Shown here piece after piece: positions 23,790 to 34,571 of a DNA stretch of 64,000 bases. A model generated the notes under the pieces. That model was not told the origin of the DNA. It did not search any database and saw only the letters and a program-made list of their open reading frames with translations. The position numbers were made by a program, and so were the translations under genes. The DNA lies in the NCBI RefSeq assembly GCF_035222275.1, contig NW_026946359.1, forward strand, positions 3,224,001-3,288,000, read 5' to 3'. The stretch's first letter is position 1. The number at the start of each line of letters is the position of its first letter. The stretch comes from Podospora bellae-mahoneyi (taxonomy: Eukaryota; Ascomycota; Sordariomycetes; Sordariales; Podosporaceae).

Positions 23790-25370
23790 GAAGTCGAGTG
23801 ATCTTGAGGCGGTTGGACCTCCGCAGCCAGCTCCGTAGTGCTGGGGCGGTGCCGCCATGGGATAGCCCAGTTGCTGATTCTGTTGTTGTAGCTCCGGTCA
23901 TCACGGGGAAAGCTGCTGCATGGGGTTGTTGAGGTTGAGGGTTGTAAAACCCTCCCCCTTGCTGGCCAAAGTGTTGGAAACCAGCGTGCATGAAAGGCGC
24001 CGCCGACCCAGCCGGTGTGTTCACGTGGGGTGCCGTTCCCATCTGCCCAAACATGACATGCCCAGGCCCTTCTGCCGGTCTGCGGTTGTCTGAGTGATTA
24101 TGCTGTGATTGCAGGTGTATTGTCTCATCGGTGCAATATTCATCGATACGGTAGTCCCATCTCTCGGTTTTTGCCGAGTCGGTCTCTGACTGGATGCTCC
24201 AGAGGTAGTGGTTGAACTCGTGGGACACCTCGGACACCCGCTCAAAATGCTCCCTCTCGAGTTTGATCCTGCCGCCACTGGAACGGTATCCCGCCAGCGT
24301 AACAGCGCTTTGGAACGCATTGCGGATTCGACGACCGTTTCAAACCGGGCCGATCTTGGAGTCCTTCGCGTTCTGCTTGTCGAAATAGCTAAGAATATGT
24401 CAGCCTCGTCAAGAAGCAGAACACAGTTTCATAGCTGGGCCAGCTGTTCTAGTCTCTTCTCAGCTTCACGTGGAGAAGTACCGAGATCGCCTATACATCT
24501 GTTAGCTCTCTGCTGGCTCTGCTCTATGAAACATGTACAACCGATACTGACCACAGGTAATGGGGAGCAAAGGGCGATTGTCTGCTTCTGCAGCGCATTC
24601 TGATTCATGTTGGCAATCCCCAAATCCGGATGGTGGTTAGATAGTAGATGTAAAGAGGGATGCTACCTACGGGCTGTTGATGCTTTTCCAACACCAGGCA
24701 CCCCGTGTAGGAGAATGGTGACCCCCTCTCCTACGACCTCTTGATTACTTTTCATACCACAAGCAAAATTGACGAGGCGTGACACTTACCCTCGTCCCTT
24801 ACAAGATCAAAATGCAGGCTGCGTGGTCCCTCGTGATCGGAATGCGACTCAATCAGAGACTGCACCAAACGTTTATGCCCATCGGGAAGCTGTAAATTGT
24901 CCCATGGCTCCGACCGCCTCCGCGTTTTGTTCATCATCTCCTCTCCGGCGTTGTCTTTGCCAATTTTGAGGCAGGCTACATGGCAAATGGTTCGTCAGTG
25001 GTAGTTCAGGGTAGATACTCTATGTAAGCACACTGAAAGGAAAAGGAAAACGCGCCCCATTTTCTCGTATCGAAGACAAATGCAAACACTCTAGCTGGCA
25101 GAATCAGAAGATCATCCCCTTCGGTTGGATGGGAACGCTCCTCATCCCATCTTCGGCACTTAGCCCATTCTTCCTGGATCACCTGGTATCGCCTGCAGTG
25201 CCCGCTCAACGTCGACCATAACCTCGCTACCAATCCACTCAGCATAACGCGTAGCGTTCTCAGGCACGTCGGCATCCTTTTCATGGAGCTTGTCTTCGTT
25301 GGGTCTCAACATCTGATTGCGACCCCGGTGTTGCCATGTGGCTTGGCCGGGTACAATTGACAAAGATCTG
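23790..25370 (-). pseudogene. AAA ATPase relic (DUF7025-type fungal AAA protein)
   Basis: Reading the minus strand leftward: a DUF7025-like piece (TEGDDLLILPARVFAFVFDT), a linker (RRSEPWDNLQLPDGHKRLVQ, SHSDHEGPRSLHFDLV), an AAA P-loop exon (GVTILLHGVPGVGKASTA), DNRPLLPITCGDLGTSPREA (spanning an intron with GTCAGT donor and CTAAC branch), Walker B NCVLLLDEADIFLA, and a C-terminal piece NGRRIRNAFQSAVTLAGYRS followed by a Gly/Gln-rich tail ending near 23790. Intron donors and acceptors still look usable. Damage: a TGA stands where the Trp before NCVLLLDEAD is expected; the sensor/arginine-finger region between Walker B and NGRRIRNAF is missing; the N-terminal few hundred residues are absent and the DUF7025 part changes frame. 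A broken host gene. Confidence 0.7.
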
Positions 25371-25479
25371 CCCCCGCTCCACCAGACTTGATCGGTCGGT
25401 TATGTGTTCCTTCTCGGCCGATATTTATTTGCCAAAAATGTAGAGCTCTAGCATCTCCTTGGACTTCAAGGCTTCAGCT

Positions 25480-26655
25480 TTACGTCGCCAAATTCAAAGA
25501 GGGCATGGAGGACTTTCCAAAGACGTTACGCCGATCAGAGTGCTATCGAGACGTTCGAAACCACGTCCTGGGACGGTCTCGACAGCGAGGTCGCAAAGGC
25601 AATGGGGGCATTTCAAGCCCACCAGGACCGAAGGCGCAGTTGGCGAAACCCTTTTGAAAGCTGCCGATAAACTCGGTGGTATTGCCGCCCGCCGTATCGA
25701 TTTTCCTTGTCGGACTAGTGCCGAACGACAACTGTATTGGTGGGTGTTCTCGCAGGTGGCCTAAGACTGCTTTGTAACCATCTGTTCCTTGATGTCCAGA
25801 GTTCCTGCTTACGGCCAATGGCTGGACATGCCGTTCCCTACTTCGATCAGTCAAGTGCTTGTAAGTCTCTCTTTCTTCACTAAAACCCCACAGGACCTAA
25901 AGCCAAAACCAAAAAACTGACACGCCAGTAGTTGAATCTCTCAAGGCCTTCTTCAGCAGAGTGAATACGAATCGAAGCACAATGATGCCCTCGACCAGGG
26001 TTAAGAAGGCTTTGGGAGCATTCGAGAGCAGTATATCAATCTGTTCCCAAACCCGCGTGGAGAAAATCTACAAAAACAGCGAAAGTCAAAATTGGCCAAC
26101 GATTTCCTTATACTTTACCCTTGCAGGTGTTGCCAAGGATTTTACTGGTGAGTTTACCTTGACGTTGCAAGCATAACATGGATAGCGTACGGCTGAGCTC
26201 GTCCTCTCTAAAGCCCACAGGTCAAGAATCAGATCGGTATTCTCATGATCGAAGATGCATTCGTGACCTTGCTCAAGTCTCTCGAGTCGCAAGTTCTCAT
26301 TCTCCACGACGAGCTGGCATTTGAGTGCAACTCTTCGCTCTCTGCTCTCAGCTACCTCTGCGCCTTGATCACCGAGATGATGTCCTCGCCCGGTGTGTTC
26401 CCGCTCAGCTTTTTCTGCGGTCTTCACTGCCGAGAGGTCGATGCTCTTCAAGCTGGCTATGGCATCATGCGCAGTCTAGCGCTGGATCTTCTGCGACTGT
26501 TCGGAAATGCCAACAGTACCACGACTAGTGACCCGAATATGACTGCCCAAGGGCTCATGATGAACCATCTTCCTACGATCTTTTCTATTTTCAGCAGGCT
26601 CCTCCTACAGAATATACCCGCTGGAGCTGTCTATATCATGGTGGATGGCGCATGA
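25480..26655 (+). pseudogene. Relic of a DUF7708-like STAND/NACHT-protein N-terminal region
   Basis: Plus-strand coding-like pieces: FQRRYADQSAIETFETTSWD then GLDSEVAKAMGAFQAHQDRR (about 25.52-25.66 kb), KLGGIAARRIDF, GVLAGGLRLLCNHLFLDVQ (one frame over), ESLKAFFSRVNTNRSTM with SISICSQTRVEKIYKNSES (25.93-26.1 kb), and LESQVLILHDELAFECNSSL, LICALITEMM-like sequence, FFCGLHCREVDALQAGYGIM, ending MVDGA-stop at 26655. The order and the ICSQTR motif resemble the helical N-terminal region found before NACHT or similar domains in many fungal STAND proteins (recollection of the DUF7708 group). Frames change at least twice, and the ATPase part that should follow is absent. It abuts the AAA relic on the opposite strand. 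Confidence 0.55.
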
Positions 26656-27222
26656 TGGCTGGTTTTTGAATACCTGAAAGAAGAGATAATCACATTGTCT
26701 TACACCTTCCCAATATCACAGGGACCTCGGTGACCACTTGTTCAATAACATTCAAAAGAACAAAGCTGGAAAGCATCTACAAGGTAGCATTGATGACAAC
26801 CCACAGATGCTTGGAGATAAAAAGAGAGGACCAACCGAACGTTCCAAAACCCCACAAAATGGAAGCCAAGGTAAAAAGCTTATCCGTACAGCTACAGGGG
26901 TGACACCCTTGCCATATCCCAATTTGGAAACCCAGGCGTTCAAGCGAGGAGCCGACAGGCGATCCATTGTTGGCCGAAGCTAAAAGCGCTATGGAAGAGA
27001 ACTCCATCAGAATTATGATCTAGACCACCCAGAACCAGGTTGTCGGGGTCATAGCGCATATGCAAAGAATTTGAAGTAAGATTGCGCTCAAGGGATCAGT
27101 GGCAATGGAAGCCTTAAAACAATGTGTCTCTTTGCTGTTCTTTTGTTCTTCTTGATCTTCAGCTTTTCTCGAAGCCGTCCATTCGTTCTTTTGATCATAT
27201 CATTCCAAGCCACTCCTTCAAC
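26656..27222. other. Intergenic, no gene seen
   Basis: Between the relic and the secreted-protein gene; serves as the latter's promoter region. No conserved frame on either strand. Confidence 0.55.
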
Positions 27223-28372
27223 ATGCTGTCCAAGACCGGAAGTGGCGTCCTTCTCCTGCAAGCCGCATCCCTTCTCTCGGGCGCGGCAGCCCGTTGCCTC
27301 CGGACCTGCCCGGCCGATGACCCGCTTCTCAACCTCCTCCGTTCCGAGTCGGCCCCCTCCGACTTCTGCCGTGACTTCCTCGGCCTTCCTGTTTCCACGC
27401 TCGTAACAACCGTCACCCCAACCGTCGTAGCCACCGTGACCGAAACCAGCTACGTCACCGAGGTCGTCACCGAAGTCGACACGACCATCACCGTCACCCT
27501 CCCTGCCGACGAGTCTCCCAGCATCACCGTCACCGTCACCCCCGCAAAGCGTGACAATGCCTACCCAACCTGGCTCCCAACCAGCTACGGCGAAAAGTAC
27601 ATCTCCCAAGCCTGCTCCTGCCTCAGCCTCCCCCCCACCATCAGCACCGTAACCTCCACCGCCGATGCAGTCACCCTCACCGACGCAACCACCATCACCG
27701 AAACCACAACCGAAACAATCCACACCACCGCCATCGCCACCGAAACTGCCAAGCCCGCTCCCAAGCCAGTCAAGCGCATGATCAAAATCGAGGCTATCCG
27801 CAAAAACGCGGGTACCCCCCTAGGATGGATCCACAACAGCAACGGTCCCGCCATCACAAACAGCAACAATCAGCAGCCTACTTTATTCGAATTCAACCTC
27901 CTCGAGAACGAGACTGTCGGGTCCCAGCTGCGACTGAGCTCCTCGTTTGGCCCGCTTGGGTTTAACAAGGATAGCCATCCTAGTACTATCGTCGAGCTGG
28001 AGGATAATTATGGTTCTCTCAAGTTTGTCGCGCCTACTGAGCCGGGGGCGGTTCCTCAGACGGTGGATGGGGGGAAGAACAAGTACGCGAGTGATATTTG
28101 GAGCGTTGATACGGAGACGAGGGAGATTACCTGGCAGTGGGTTGCTACTGATGGAGGGGGTAAGTTTTCTTCCTGCTTTGACTGTTTGTATTAGGTGTGG
28201 TTTACTGACTGGAGATGTTGATTTAGCTCCCGATATCAAGCTGTACCACGTGTCTGGCCGTCTTTATCCTGTTGGTGATGTGGAGAGGTTCATGTACGCT
28301 ACTGGCAATGCTATTGGCGCGAGGGAGGAGGTCAGGTTGGTGTATACTTTGGTTGGGGAGTCTGTTTTGTAG
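27223..28372 (+). CDS. Secreted Thr-rich protein, unrecognised
   Basis: 360 residues from exons 27223-28159 and 28227-28372; the 67-nt intron (GTAAGT donor, TTTAG acceptor) joins ATDGG-APDIKLYHVSGR. Start ATG 27223 (MLSKTGSGVLLLQAASLLS) is a signal peptide followed by a Cys-containing head (RCLRTCPADDPLL). Residues about 60-110 and 150-180 are Thr/Val-rich (VTETSYVTEVVTEVDTTITV), the mucin-like type common in fungal wall proteins. A folded C-terminal half begins near KRMIKIEAIRKNAGTPLGW and includes DIWSVDTETREITWQWVATD. KR pairs before it could be kexin sites (inference). No GPI tail, so probably secreted. I do not recognise the family. Confidence 0.78.
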
Positions 28373-28887
28373 ATTTCTTTGGTTGAGGAATAGAGTTGGT
28401 TGTCTACTTTGTTTGGAGCAGCAAGTCATCGTCATTTTGCAATTGAATTGTCTTTTGTGATGCAGTGTCATTTAGCCTAGGGCAGGGTTGAAAGGGTAGG
28501 TTGATTCTAGCTTGCTTTTACATGCAGGTTATTTGTGACCATTTCTTTTGCACTGAAAGATCTAGTCTCGTCTTCGCGAATATTTTCGCCAAACGTTGCT
28601 TGAACTTATAAATTGCTCCCAGTTCTTTTTTTATGCGCCCGGGGGAGTATCGAGTCTTCATCCAGGCATCTAAACGATGCACCAGCAACAGAGAGCTCGG
28701 GATCCCATCAAACAACAGCTGGATTGCTTGTCTGGGGGATAGTTGGCCAAGGTTCCAACACACCAATCACAGTCCACCAATCCACACCAAACAAAACACC
28801 CCCTTTTTATTTCCCCAGGGGTGCTGGCTCTCTTTCTGGGATATGCGAACCGACATTTTGTCAAAGAAAAGGGAGCCAAAACGGCAA

Positions 28888-28943
28888 AAAGCATGCAACA
28901 CCGGACATTCCCCAATGGTATCGCCCACCTGGGTATTACTCCG
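28888..28943 (-). pseudogene. 5S rRNA fragment (3' half, degenerate)
   Basis: Minus-strand sequence aligns with the 3' half of the intact 5S genes at 31.7 and 35.2 kb (GGTGGGTGACCACTGGGGAA region appears as GGTGGGCGATACCATTGGGG), with about a dozen changes. The 5' half is not recognisable, so the gene is dead. Confidence 0.7.
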
Positions 28944-29079
28944 GTGGCTGGAAAGCTGTTATTCACAAGTTTGATGACCGAAGTGGACTTTTTCTTTTGG
29001 CTTGTTTTGAGTTGGCTACTGCCCGCCACCTCGCACCACAGACACATCACGGACAAAGAATAAGAGACTGCAACGAAAA

Positions 29080-29226
29080 ATCAAAGCCTGAGAGGATAGT
29101 TTGAAATGCCTCTAATTGTCATTTTTTCAAGGCCATTCATTCTATCTCTGCAAGGCCTCTTGACTATCTTTTAACGCCTGTTGATAATTTTTCAAGGCCT
29201 TTTGATTCTCTTCCAAGGCTTATGGC
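29080..29226 (-). repeat. Dispersed degenerate tandem repeat, copy B (~21-bp unit)
   Basis: Same unit as copy A in inverse orientation: successive CAAGGCCTCTTGACTATCTT, TTAACGCCTGTTGATAATTT and TTTCAAGGCCTTTTGATTCT. About six units. Confidence 0.75.
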
Positions 29227-30398
29227 AGTCTCCCCATTTTCCTGTCCACGGCGTGTGAATGAAAAACGCAGCCATCACGCGTGTCCACAAACGCCTCACC
29301 TGCACTTGTCATGTCGAAAACCTTGAGCTTGTTTGCCAGCGCAGGCGGGTAGTGTGCAGTTATACATTTGCTGGCCCCCTCTCCCACGTTCCTCCATTTT
29401 TCTTTTTTCCTCTCAAGAGCAGATTGAAAAGGGATGTACCGCCCTCTTCTAAAACGTGTTTTCAGAAAACTTGAAAAAATAAAAATAAAAAAAATTTATA
29501 AAAAAAATATGTGTCTTCAGATATTTTGAGGTGGTTCTCCATCATGAAGAATGAAACCTCATTCTTTGCCTAGATGTTGTTTCTAACAGGAGTTGAACGG
29601 ACCACCTATTATTAGGTTGAAACACGGATACTCTTGTCATCATCATTAAACAGCTTACACCAATGACGGCTTCTGTTGGGATCGAGCTGCTTGATTTGAG
29701 GTTGAATGTGTCTATCAATGGTTCTGGGGGCAGGAGGGAACGGGTGGACGGTCACTTCGGGGGAGGGGGGGAAGGTGGAAAGATGCGAGCGGGAGGGAAG
29801 TCACCGACGGGCGGGGGCATGACGGCTGGCGCTTACTCACTGCAAGCAAAGAGGAACTGGGGGATGAGAAGAACTGATTTGACAGTGATGAGAACAGTAA
29901 TGGGCATGCCGTTGAGACTTGTGGTGAATGATGTCAGGCTTGGACCTTGATGGAGTCCCCACGGGAGGCTTGCTGAATCTGAGTTGATCACTATCTTCTG
30001 TGGTTTGATGGCATTGTGGATTAACTGTTCAATGTGGAATACCAAGATAATCTCTTCCCAAGTTGTTTCATGCAAATCAATATCAACCTGGTGAGCGGTA
30101 GCGTTATAGATGGCTCCTGAGTTTGGTCGAGATGGGGATTTGGGCAGGGGAAGAGACAAGTCTTGAAATATCCTATCCCCGGTATTGCAGAGGCCCTGTT
30201 GAAGGATCAGTCTAAACCTCGGACCTGCTTTTCTGATAGAACCTGGAAAACAGTGGGTCTGCTTCGCTGGATGCAACCATACAATTACCTAACTGATAGC
30301 AGGGGCAATCAAACGGCTGGAGAGAAAATGTTGATAAATAGGGGCTACACCCTCATCCTCATGTCTCATGACAACATCACGTCGCCTGGATGCCCATC

Positions 30399-31235
30399 AT
30401 GGTATCTACAGTCCTCTATCTCGCCTGCCTCTCAGCCCTCCAACTCCCCCTTTCGTCCGCCCAAAAAACCACCACCAGCAGCACCACCGTCCCAATCCTA
30501 GACTGGGGCTTCGACTTCCCCGGCTCCGCGATCTCAGTGGTCGGACAAACCTCCGGCTCAACAACCTACCGCCTGACATGCAACTCCCCCGGCGAGTGTC
30601 AATGGACTCAAGTCCCCGATAGGGCTTCTTACCTGAATAACATGGTAGGCACCATGACCTTCATCGAAGCCGGCGCGCCCTACAACGCAGCCGTGACACT
30701 GAACATCAGCGCACGAGGGACCGCATTCTCCTACCAGGCGACTTGCACGCCGAGAACAAAGCCCATCACCATTCAGACTACCGATTCTGAGGGGAGGTTT
30801 ACTGATTTCCCTGTGAGGGCACCTAATCTGGTGGATTGCACATCAACTTCGATGGGGAAGGAGCCGACGCCGACGTTTGAGCTTGATGGGACGACGGGGG
30901 TGTACAAGATGGTTGTTATCACGCAGGGGGTGGAGAAATTAGATTTTGGCGCTGCGCCTACGGGGCTCATCACGACCGGTGGGCTGCACGAGTCTCGGGA
31001 TGAATGTGAGTACTTGGTTTTTTAAATTCAAAAAAATAACAGGGGAAGACGAGCTAATGCTTTTTGTCTACCAGCTTCTGGTTCATCTTCTTCGTCGTCG
31101 TTTTCATCTTCAACGGGCGCAACGGACGCTCCAGCGGCCAACACGCAAACTCCAGACTCTGCTGGGGGTAAGCTTGTCACTTCCAGCCTCAGGATGGCAG
31201 GCTTTGTTGTGCTCATGACAGCACTCTTTGCTTGA
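30399..31235 (+). CDS. GPI-anchored-type secreted protein, unrecognised
   Basis: 255 residues from exons 30399-31005 and 31075-31235; the 69-nt intron (GTGAGT donor, CCAG acceptor) joins LHESRDE-SSGSSSSSS. Start at 30399 (MVSTVLYLACLSALQLPLSS) is preferred over an in-frame ATG nine bases upstream because it has A at -3 and G at +4. A signal peptide is followed by a compact domain (ILDWGFDFPGSAISVVGQT, TYRLTCNSPGECQWTQVPD, YQATCTPRTKPITIQTTD) with four cysteines before the third part, a Ser-rich linker ([18 protein letters not shown]) and a hydrophobic C-terminus (MAGFVVLMTALFA) that fits a GPI signal. Wall or membrane surface protein of unknown role. Confidence 0.8.
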
Positions 31236-31652
31236 TCATGATTTCAATCTGGATAGAGCTCTACCAAATCAGCTGGGAGTAGCCGGACAATCGAGCCAAG
31301 TTCCTCACACCTTATTAGCCCATCATGTGTTTCGGCTTGTTTCTACCCAAACCTGTATCCAGCGATAGTCTGCTTTCCCGTTGCGCTTATGGCAGTCCCT
31401 GTGAAAGAAAAAAAAAATAACTAAAGTAACAGTGCCAGAACTGACAACGTCAAATCCAAGTGCTGACATTGGAGAACGATGATTTAGGGGCAACCAAAAG
31501 TGGTCTCCAAAACGTCTTTTCACCCGTTGCTGTAAAAACATGATAGTAAAATACTCCCCTTTCTTTTTGGGTACACTGCACAAAAAGGTTTTGACGGTTT
31601 TCAAAAGAAAATGAAAGTGAGATAGATGTAAGGACTACAAAACAAGTCAAAA
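31236..31652. other. Intergenic, no gene seen
   Basis: 3' side of the GPI-type protein gene and downstream side of the 5S rRNA gene. Nothing recognisable. Confidence 0.55.
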
Positions 31653-31771
31653 ACATACAACACCAGGGATTCCCCAGTGGTCACCCACCTGAGTACTAGT
31701 CTGGCAGTCAGCTGTTTGACTAGGGGAGAGCGGACGGGATCCCGTATTTTCAGCTGCTTATGGTCGTATGT
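31653..31771 (-). rRNA. 5S rRNA, isotype 1
   Basis: 119 bases. The RNA starts ACATACGACCATA and ends GTGTTGTATGT, so the termini pair as helix I. It contains the conserved CCCGTCCGCTCT loop and GGTGGGTGACCACTGGGGAA. Helix II is AGCAGCTG paired with CAGCTGACT (one bulged A). A T-run follows immediately (TTTTT, complement of 31649-31653) as Pol III terminator, and a TATA-like element lies 22-28 bases upstream. Dispersed single 5S genes are the norm in Neurospora and relatives. Confidence 0.9.
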
Positions 31772-32265
31772 GCTTGTTTAAGTGGAAGAATCATATTATG
31801 AGGGAGGTTTGCTGGTGGAGGAGGCGAGTAGAAGTGTGATGTGAGACTAGCGGGTGATGGGTGTGGTTAGATAGGGAGAGAAAGAGTAACAGTGAGAGTT
31901 GAATCAAGTGGGTACGAGTTTTTACGATGGTTGGGCAGTAACGGTCGGGTGATGAGTTGGTGCAAGCACTGCTGGGTCGTGCCGTCTTCTTGTTCAAGTG
32001 AGGAGAAACCCCCCGTGTTTTTATCTAACTCCCTCCTTTCTCTCTCTTTCTCTTTTTTTTTTTTCATTTTGAAAAATGGTTGCGAAACTGTCAGGATCAT
32101 TTTCAGTGAGATAACTATATAACTGTTGGGAACAAAAAAAGTTTTTTGGGTGGTGTGTTTAGGATACAGCTGTTGTCGTCGGTGGAATAAGCTGTGCACA
32201 AATGTTGGTTGCCCCTTGTTACCAGCCCCTGGAATCGTTGCACAATGTCAACAATAACCATGTTG
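31772..32265. other. Intergenic, no gene seen
   Basis: 5S upstream region and 3' flank of the ankyrin gene; contains a pyrimidine-rich run near 32030-32065. No gene. Confidence 0.55.
31793..31799 (-). promoter_or_regulatory. TATA-like element of 5S isotype 1
   Basis: Minus-strand ATAATAT located 22-28 bases before the 5S start. Filamentous ascomycete 5S genes are known to need a TATA element near -25 to -30. Confidence 0.45.
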
Positions 32266-34571
32266 CTATAGCTCTTCAACAGCATCACAAAACTCATCAC
32301 TTCCCTCAGATTCCTCTTCATCATCTTTTTTAATACTTTCCAGCAGCTCATTAAACGCCTGACGAAGCTCCGCTGTCGACTCTCGCTGGTTGAAGATTTC
32401 GATGGGCGTCTTCATCTTCTGACCGCTGTCCAGATCATCAGCAAGCCCCCGCATCTTGGCGTCTGTAAAGATTTTGAGCATCTCGACATCGGCAACTGCC
32501 GCCAAGTAGTGAAGAATACTCTTCCCGTCTCGGTTTTTATAGCGATAATCACTACCGCGCTCAAGTAGAATTCTGACGTTTTCGTGCCGCGAGTAGAAGA
32601 CAGCATAGATGAGGGGTGTGTCACCATCCTTGTCAACATGATTGACATTAGCACCATGCTCGACGAGTAAAGTTACTGCATTTGGGCTCGTTCGCGAAGC
32701 GGCAAAACAGATAGGTGTCGCGCCTCTCCATGTCTCGCAATTGACATCAGCGCCATGTTGCCTGAGCAATGACACGATCCTACCGTCAACGGCATGCCCT
32801 ATTGCGTTTACAGCACAAATGATTGGTGTTGTGCCGAGATCATCAATGACCGCGTTCACATCTGCACCGGCCTCAACAAGCAGTTTGGCTATTTCGTAGT
32901 GGCTGAACCAACATGCTTGAAATAGGGGTGGCGTCCCGTGTTTCTTTTTCAACGATACCGACGCGCCCGCCTTCAGGAGTTTCGAGGCGGCTTCTGTGTC
33001 TCCCTTAAATGCTGCCATATCAAGTGGGCTCCATGTGCTCTCCGGATCAACATGGTTCAGGTAAGAGAGGTACTCCGGCTTGCCGAGAGCTTCTTCAAGA
33101 TTCGCATGTAGCACTCCGCTGACAATAAGGTGTAAAGGAGATAACTGAATACTTTCGAAGGCGGGTATCAACTCTATGAGCTCATGGGACCCAGCTCTGC
33201 CGGATAGGTGTATCTGAATCGCTTCGTATAGGACCTTGGGGTCCCTGTCAGCCTCAGCGAATGGGTCAGCCCCTGCTTGTAATAGAAGTCGAATCATGGG
33301 GATGTTGACCCTATAAAGGGCTGCGAGCAGTGGGGTCTCGTCGGTACTGCCTCGAACGTCGTATACAGATGCACGCTTGTCTTGAAGTAATTGTCTGACG
33401 CCTTCGACATTCCCTCTTTCAATGTAACCAAAGATGTTTGTGGCCGTGCCCGGTGTTCCAGTTTCCAGACGGTTGAACATGCGGATGTTTAACTCGGGTG
33501 TGCCATGCATATTGCTTGAAAAGAAGGCTGATATGCCTCCTCGGTATAGCCAGTTCGGGCAGTTGTAGTGTAGCATGACCTCTTTAGCCCGGGGCAAGTT
33601 TGTGTTGACACAAGCCTGAGACGTGCATTCTCTGCCGATAGAGCCACCAGACACTCTAACCACCAGGCCAAATAATGACAACTTCCAGGTGTCGTACTGT
33701 AGCGAATAGTTCGCTATTACGTGACATCGACAGGGACAATGGAGATCGCAGCGACGACGACGTTGACTGTGGCGGTTACATGGGGCCTGCGGATATGTGT
33801 TTCGTGCTTCGATACCTTCATTTTCCATAGCGCGATCGTCGACTGTCGCAAGCTGGCAAGACAATCCTCCAATCTCGCCATCTGTCGAAGAATTGGATCT
33901 CTCACTTCGGACAGCATATTGGTTCTCAGTTCTTCGACCTTGGAGACCACCTCTGGCATTATCTCGCTCGCCAAAGCATGAGAAATGTGGGACTTGAGCT
34001 CAGCTGTCGACCGTTCAACCGCCGCGCCGATACCAAGAGACACCCGGCTTCAACAGCAACATTACAGTCAGAAGCGCTAACCTCACAGCCATAGTGAAGA
34101 CACTCACATATTCTGCACAACCAACAATCGATAGATCGCTACCGTAGCGCTCTTCAAGCTCTTTCTCAAACCAGCTACCGTGGTACTTTGTCTCAACCAA
34201 ACCAACTTCCTCCTCTTCCCTAGATCTTCCGGCCTCCGCTCTCCGCTCTCCAGCCCGTCTTTATCGATAACATTCTCAATCATCTTCTCAATCCTCCCAA
34301 TAACCACAGTCGCGTCTTCAAAGAGCCCGACCAGCGCCTCAGCAACAGACGCAAACGATGCCGACTTGAGAGCCTCCTCTGATAACCCAAGATACATCTC
34401 CCTCAGCCCCGCTTCTGTCTCCTCAAAAAATTGCTGCGAACGCCGGAGGTCATCAAGCAAGCGGTGGAGGCCTTCGGGTGCCCCGCGCCAGGTGTCGACG
34501 AGGGAGTAAACCGTGGATGAGGTGCGGACAACAATGGTTGAGACTCCGAGGATAGCCCCTAGGACCTCCAT
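32266..34571 (-). pseudogene. Ankyrin protein with fungal STAND-type N-terminal domain, split by a frameshift
   Basis: ATG 34571 opens MEVLGAILGVSTIVVRTSST, the start of the helical N-terminal domain seen in many fungal NLR-like proteins (PF17111-like). Exon 1 ends at 34108; a 60-nt intron (GTGAGT, CTGAC, GAAG) leads to exon 2 (from 34047): VSLGIGAAVERSTAELKSHI, ILRQMARLEDCLASLRQSTI. Near 33827-33840 the frame shifts by one base: coding sense resumes as MENEGIEARNTYPQAPCN, then a Cys/His patch CDLHCPCRCH, SLQYDTWKLSLFGLVVRVSG, MLHYNCPNWLYRGGISAFF, and ankyrin repeats (TPLLAALYRVNIPMIRLLLQ; GTPPLFQACWFSHYEIAKLL; ATPICFAASRTSPNAVTLLV) to the stop at 32266. As written, translation ends at 33717 (about 264 residues). 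A recent null or a one-base sequence error; about 750 residues if intact. Families of this kind are linked to fungal non-self responses (inference for this member). Confidence 0.75.

Larger units (their letters stand above)
28373..30398. other. Intergenic, 2.0 kb, no gene seen
   Basis: Between two secreted-protein genes. Holds a 5S rRNA fragment (28.89-28.94 kb), a copy of the ~21-bp tandem repeat (29.08-29.23 kb) and a short A/T-only stretch near 29.47-29.51 kb. Frames across the 5S fragment are not genes. Confidence 0.55.

Noticed and set aside
23342-23791. 149-residue + frame MASYTQQLWTVVMGYG
   Set aside because: It has an ATG but no domain, no signal peptide and no codon pattern like its neighbours, and its end overlaps the tail of the AAA relic.
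24420-24440. RIP as the cause of the TGA in the AAA relic
   Set aside because: TGG to TGA changes a C followed by C on the other strand, not the CpA context favoured by RIP; the surrounding DNA is not AT-biased.
28613-29104. 163-residue + frame across 28.6-29.1 kb
   Set aside because: It crosses the 5S fragment, so the amino acid sequence is by-product; it also lacks an ATG at a plausible place.
29560-29640. tRNA-like GTTCAACTCC on the minus strand
   Set aside because: The T-stem does not pair and no acceptor stem is present.
22092-30398. Transposon or virus-like element behind the gene-poor stretch
   Set aside because: I found no transposase, reverse transcriptase, integrase or capsid-like frame and no paired long terminal repeats; only short tandem arrays.
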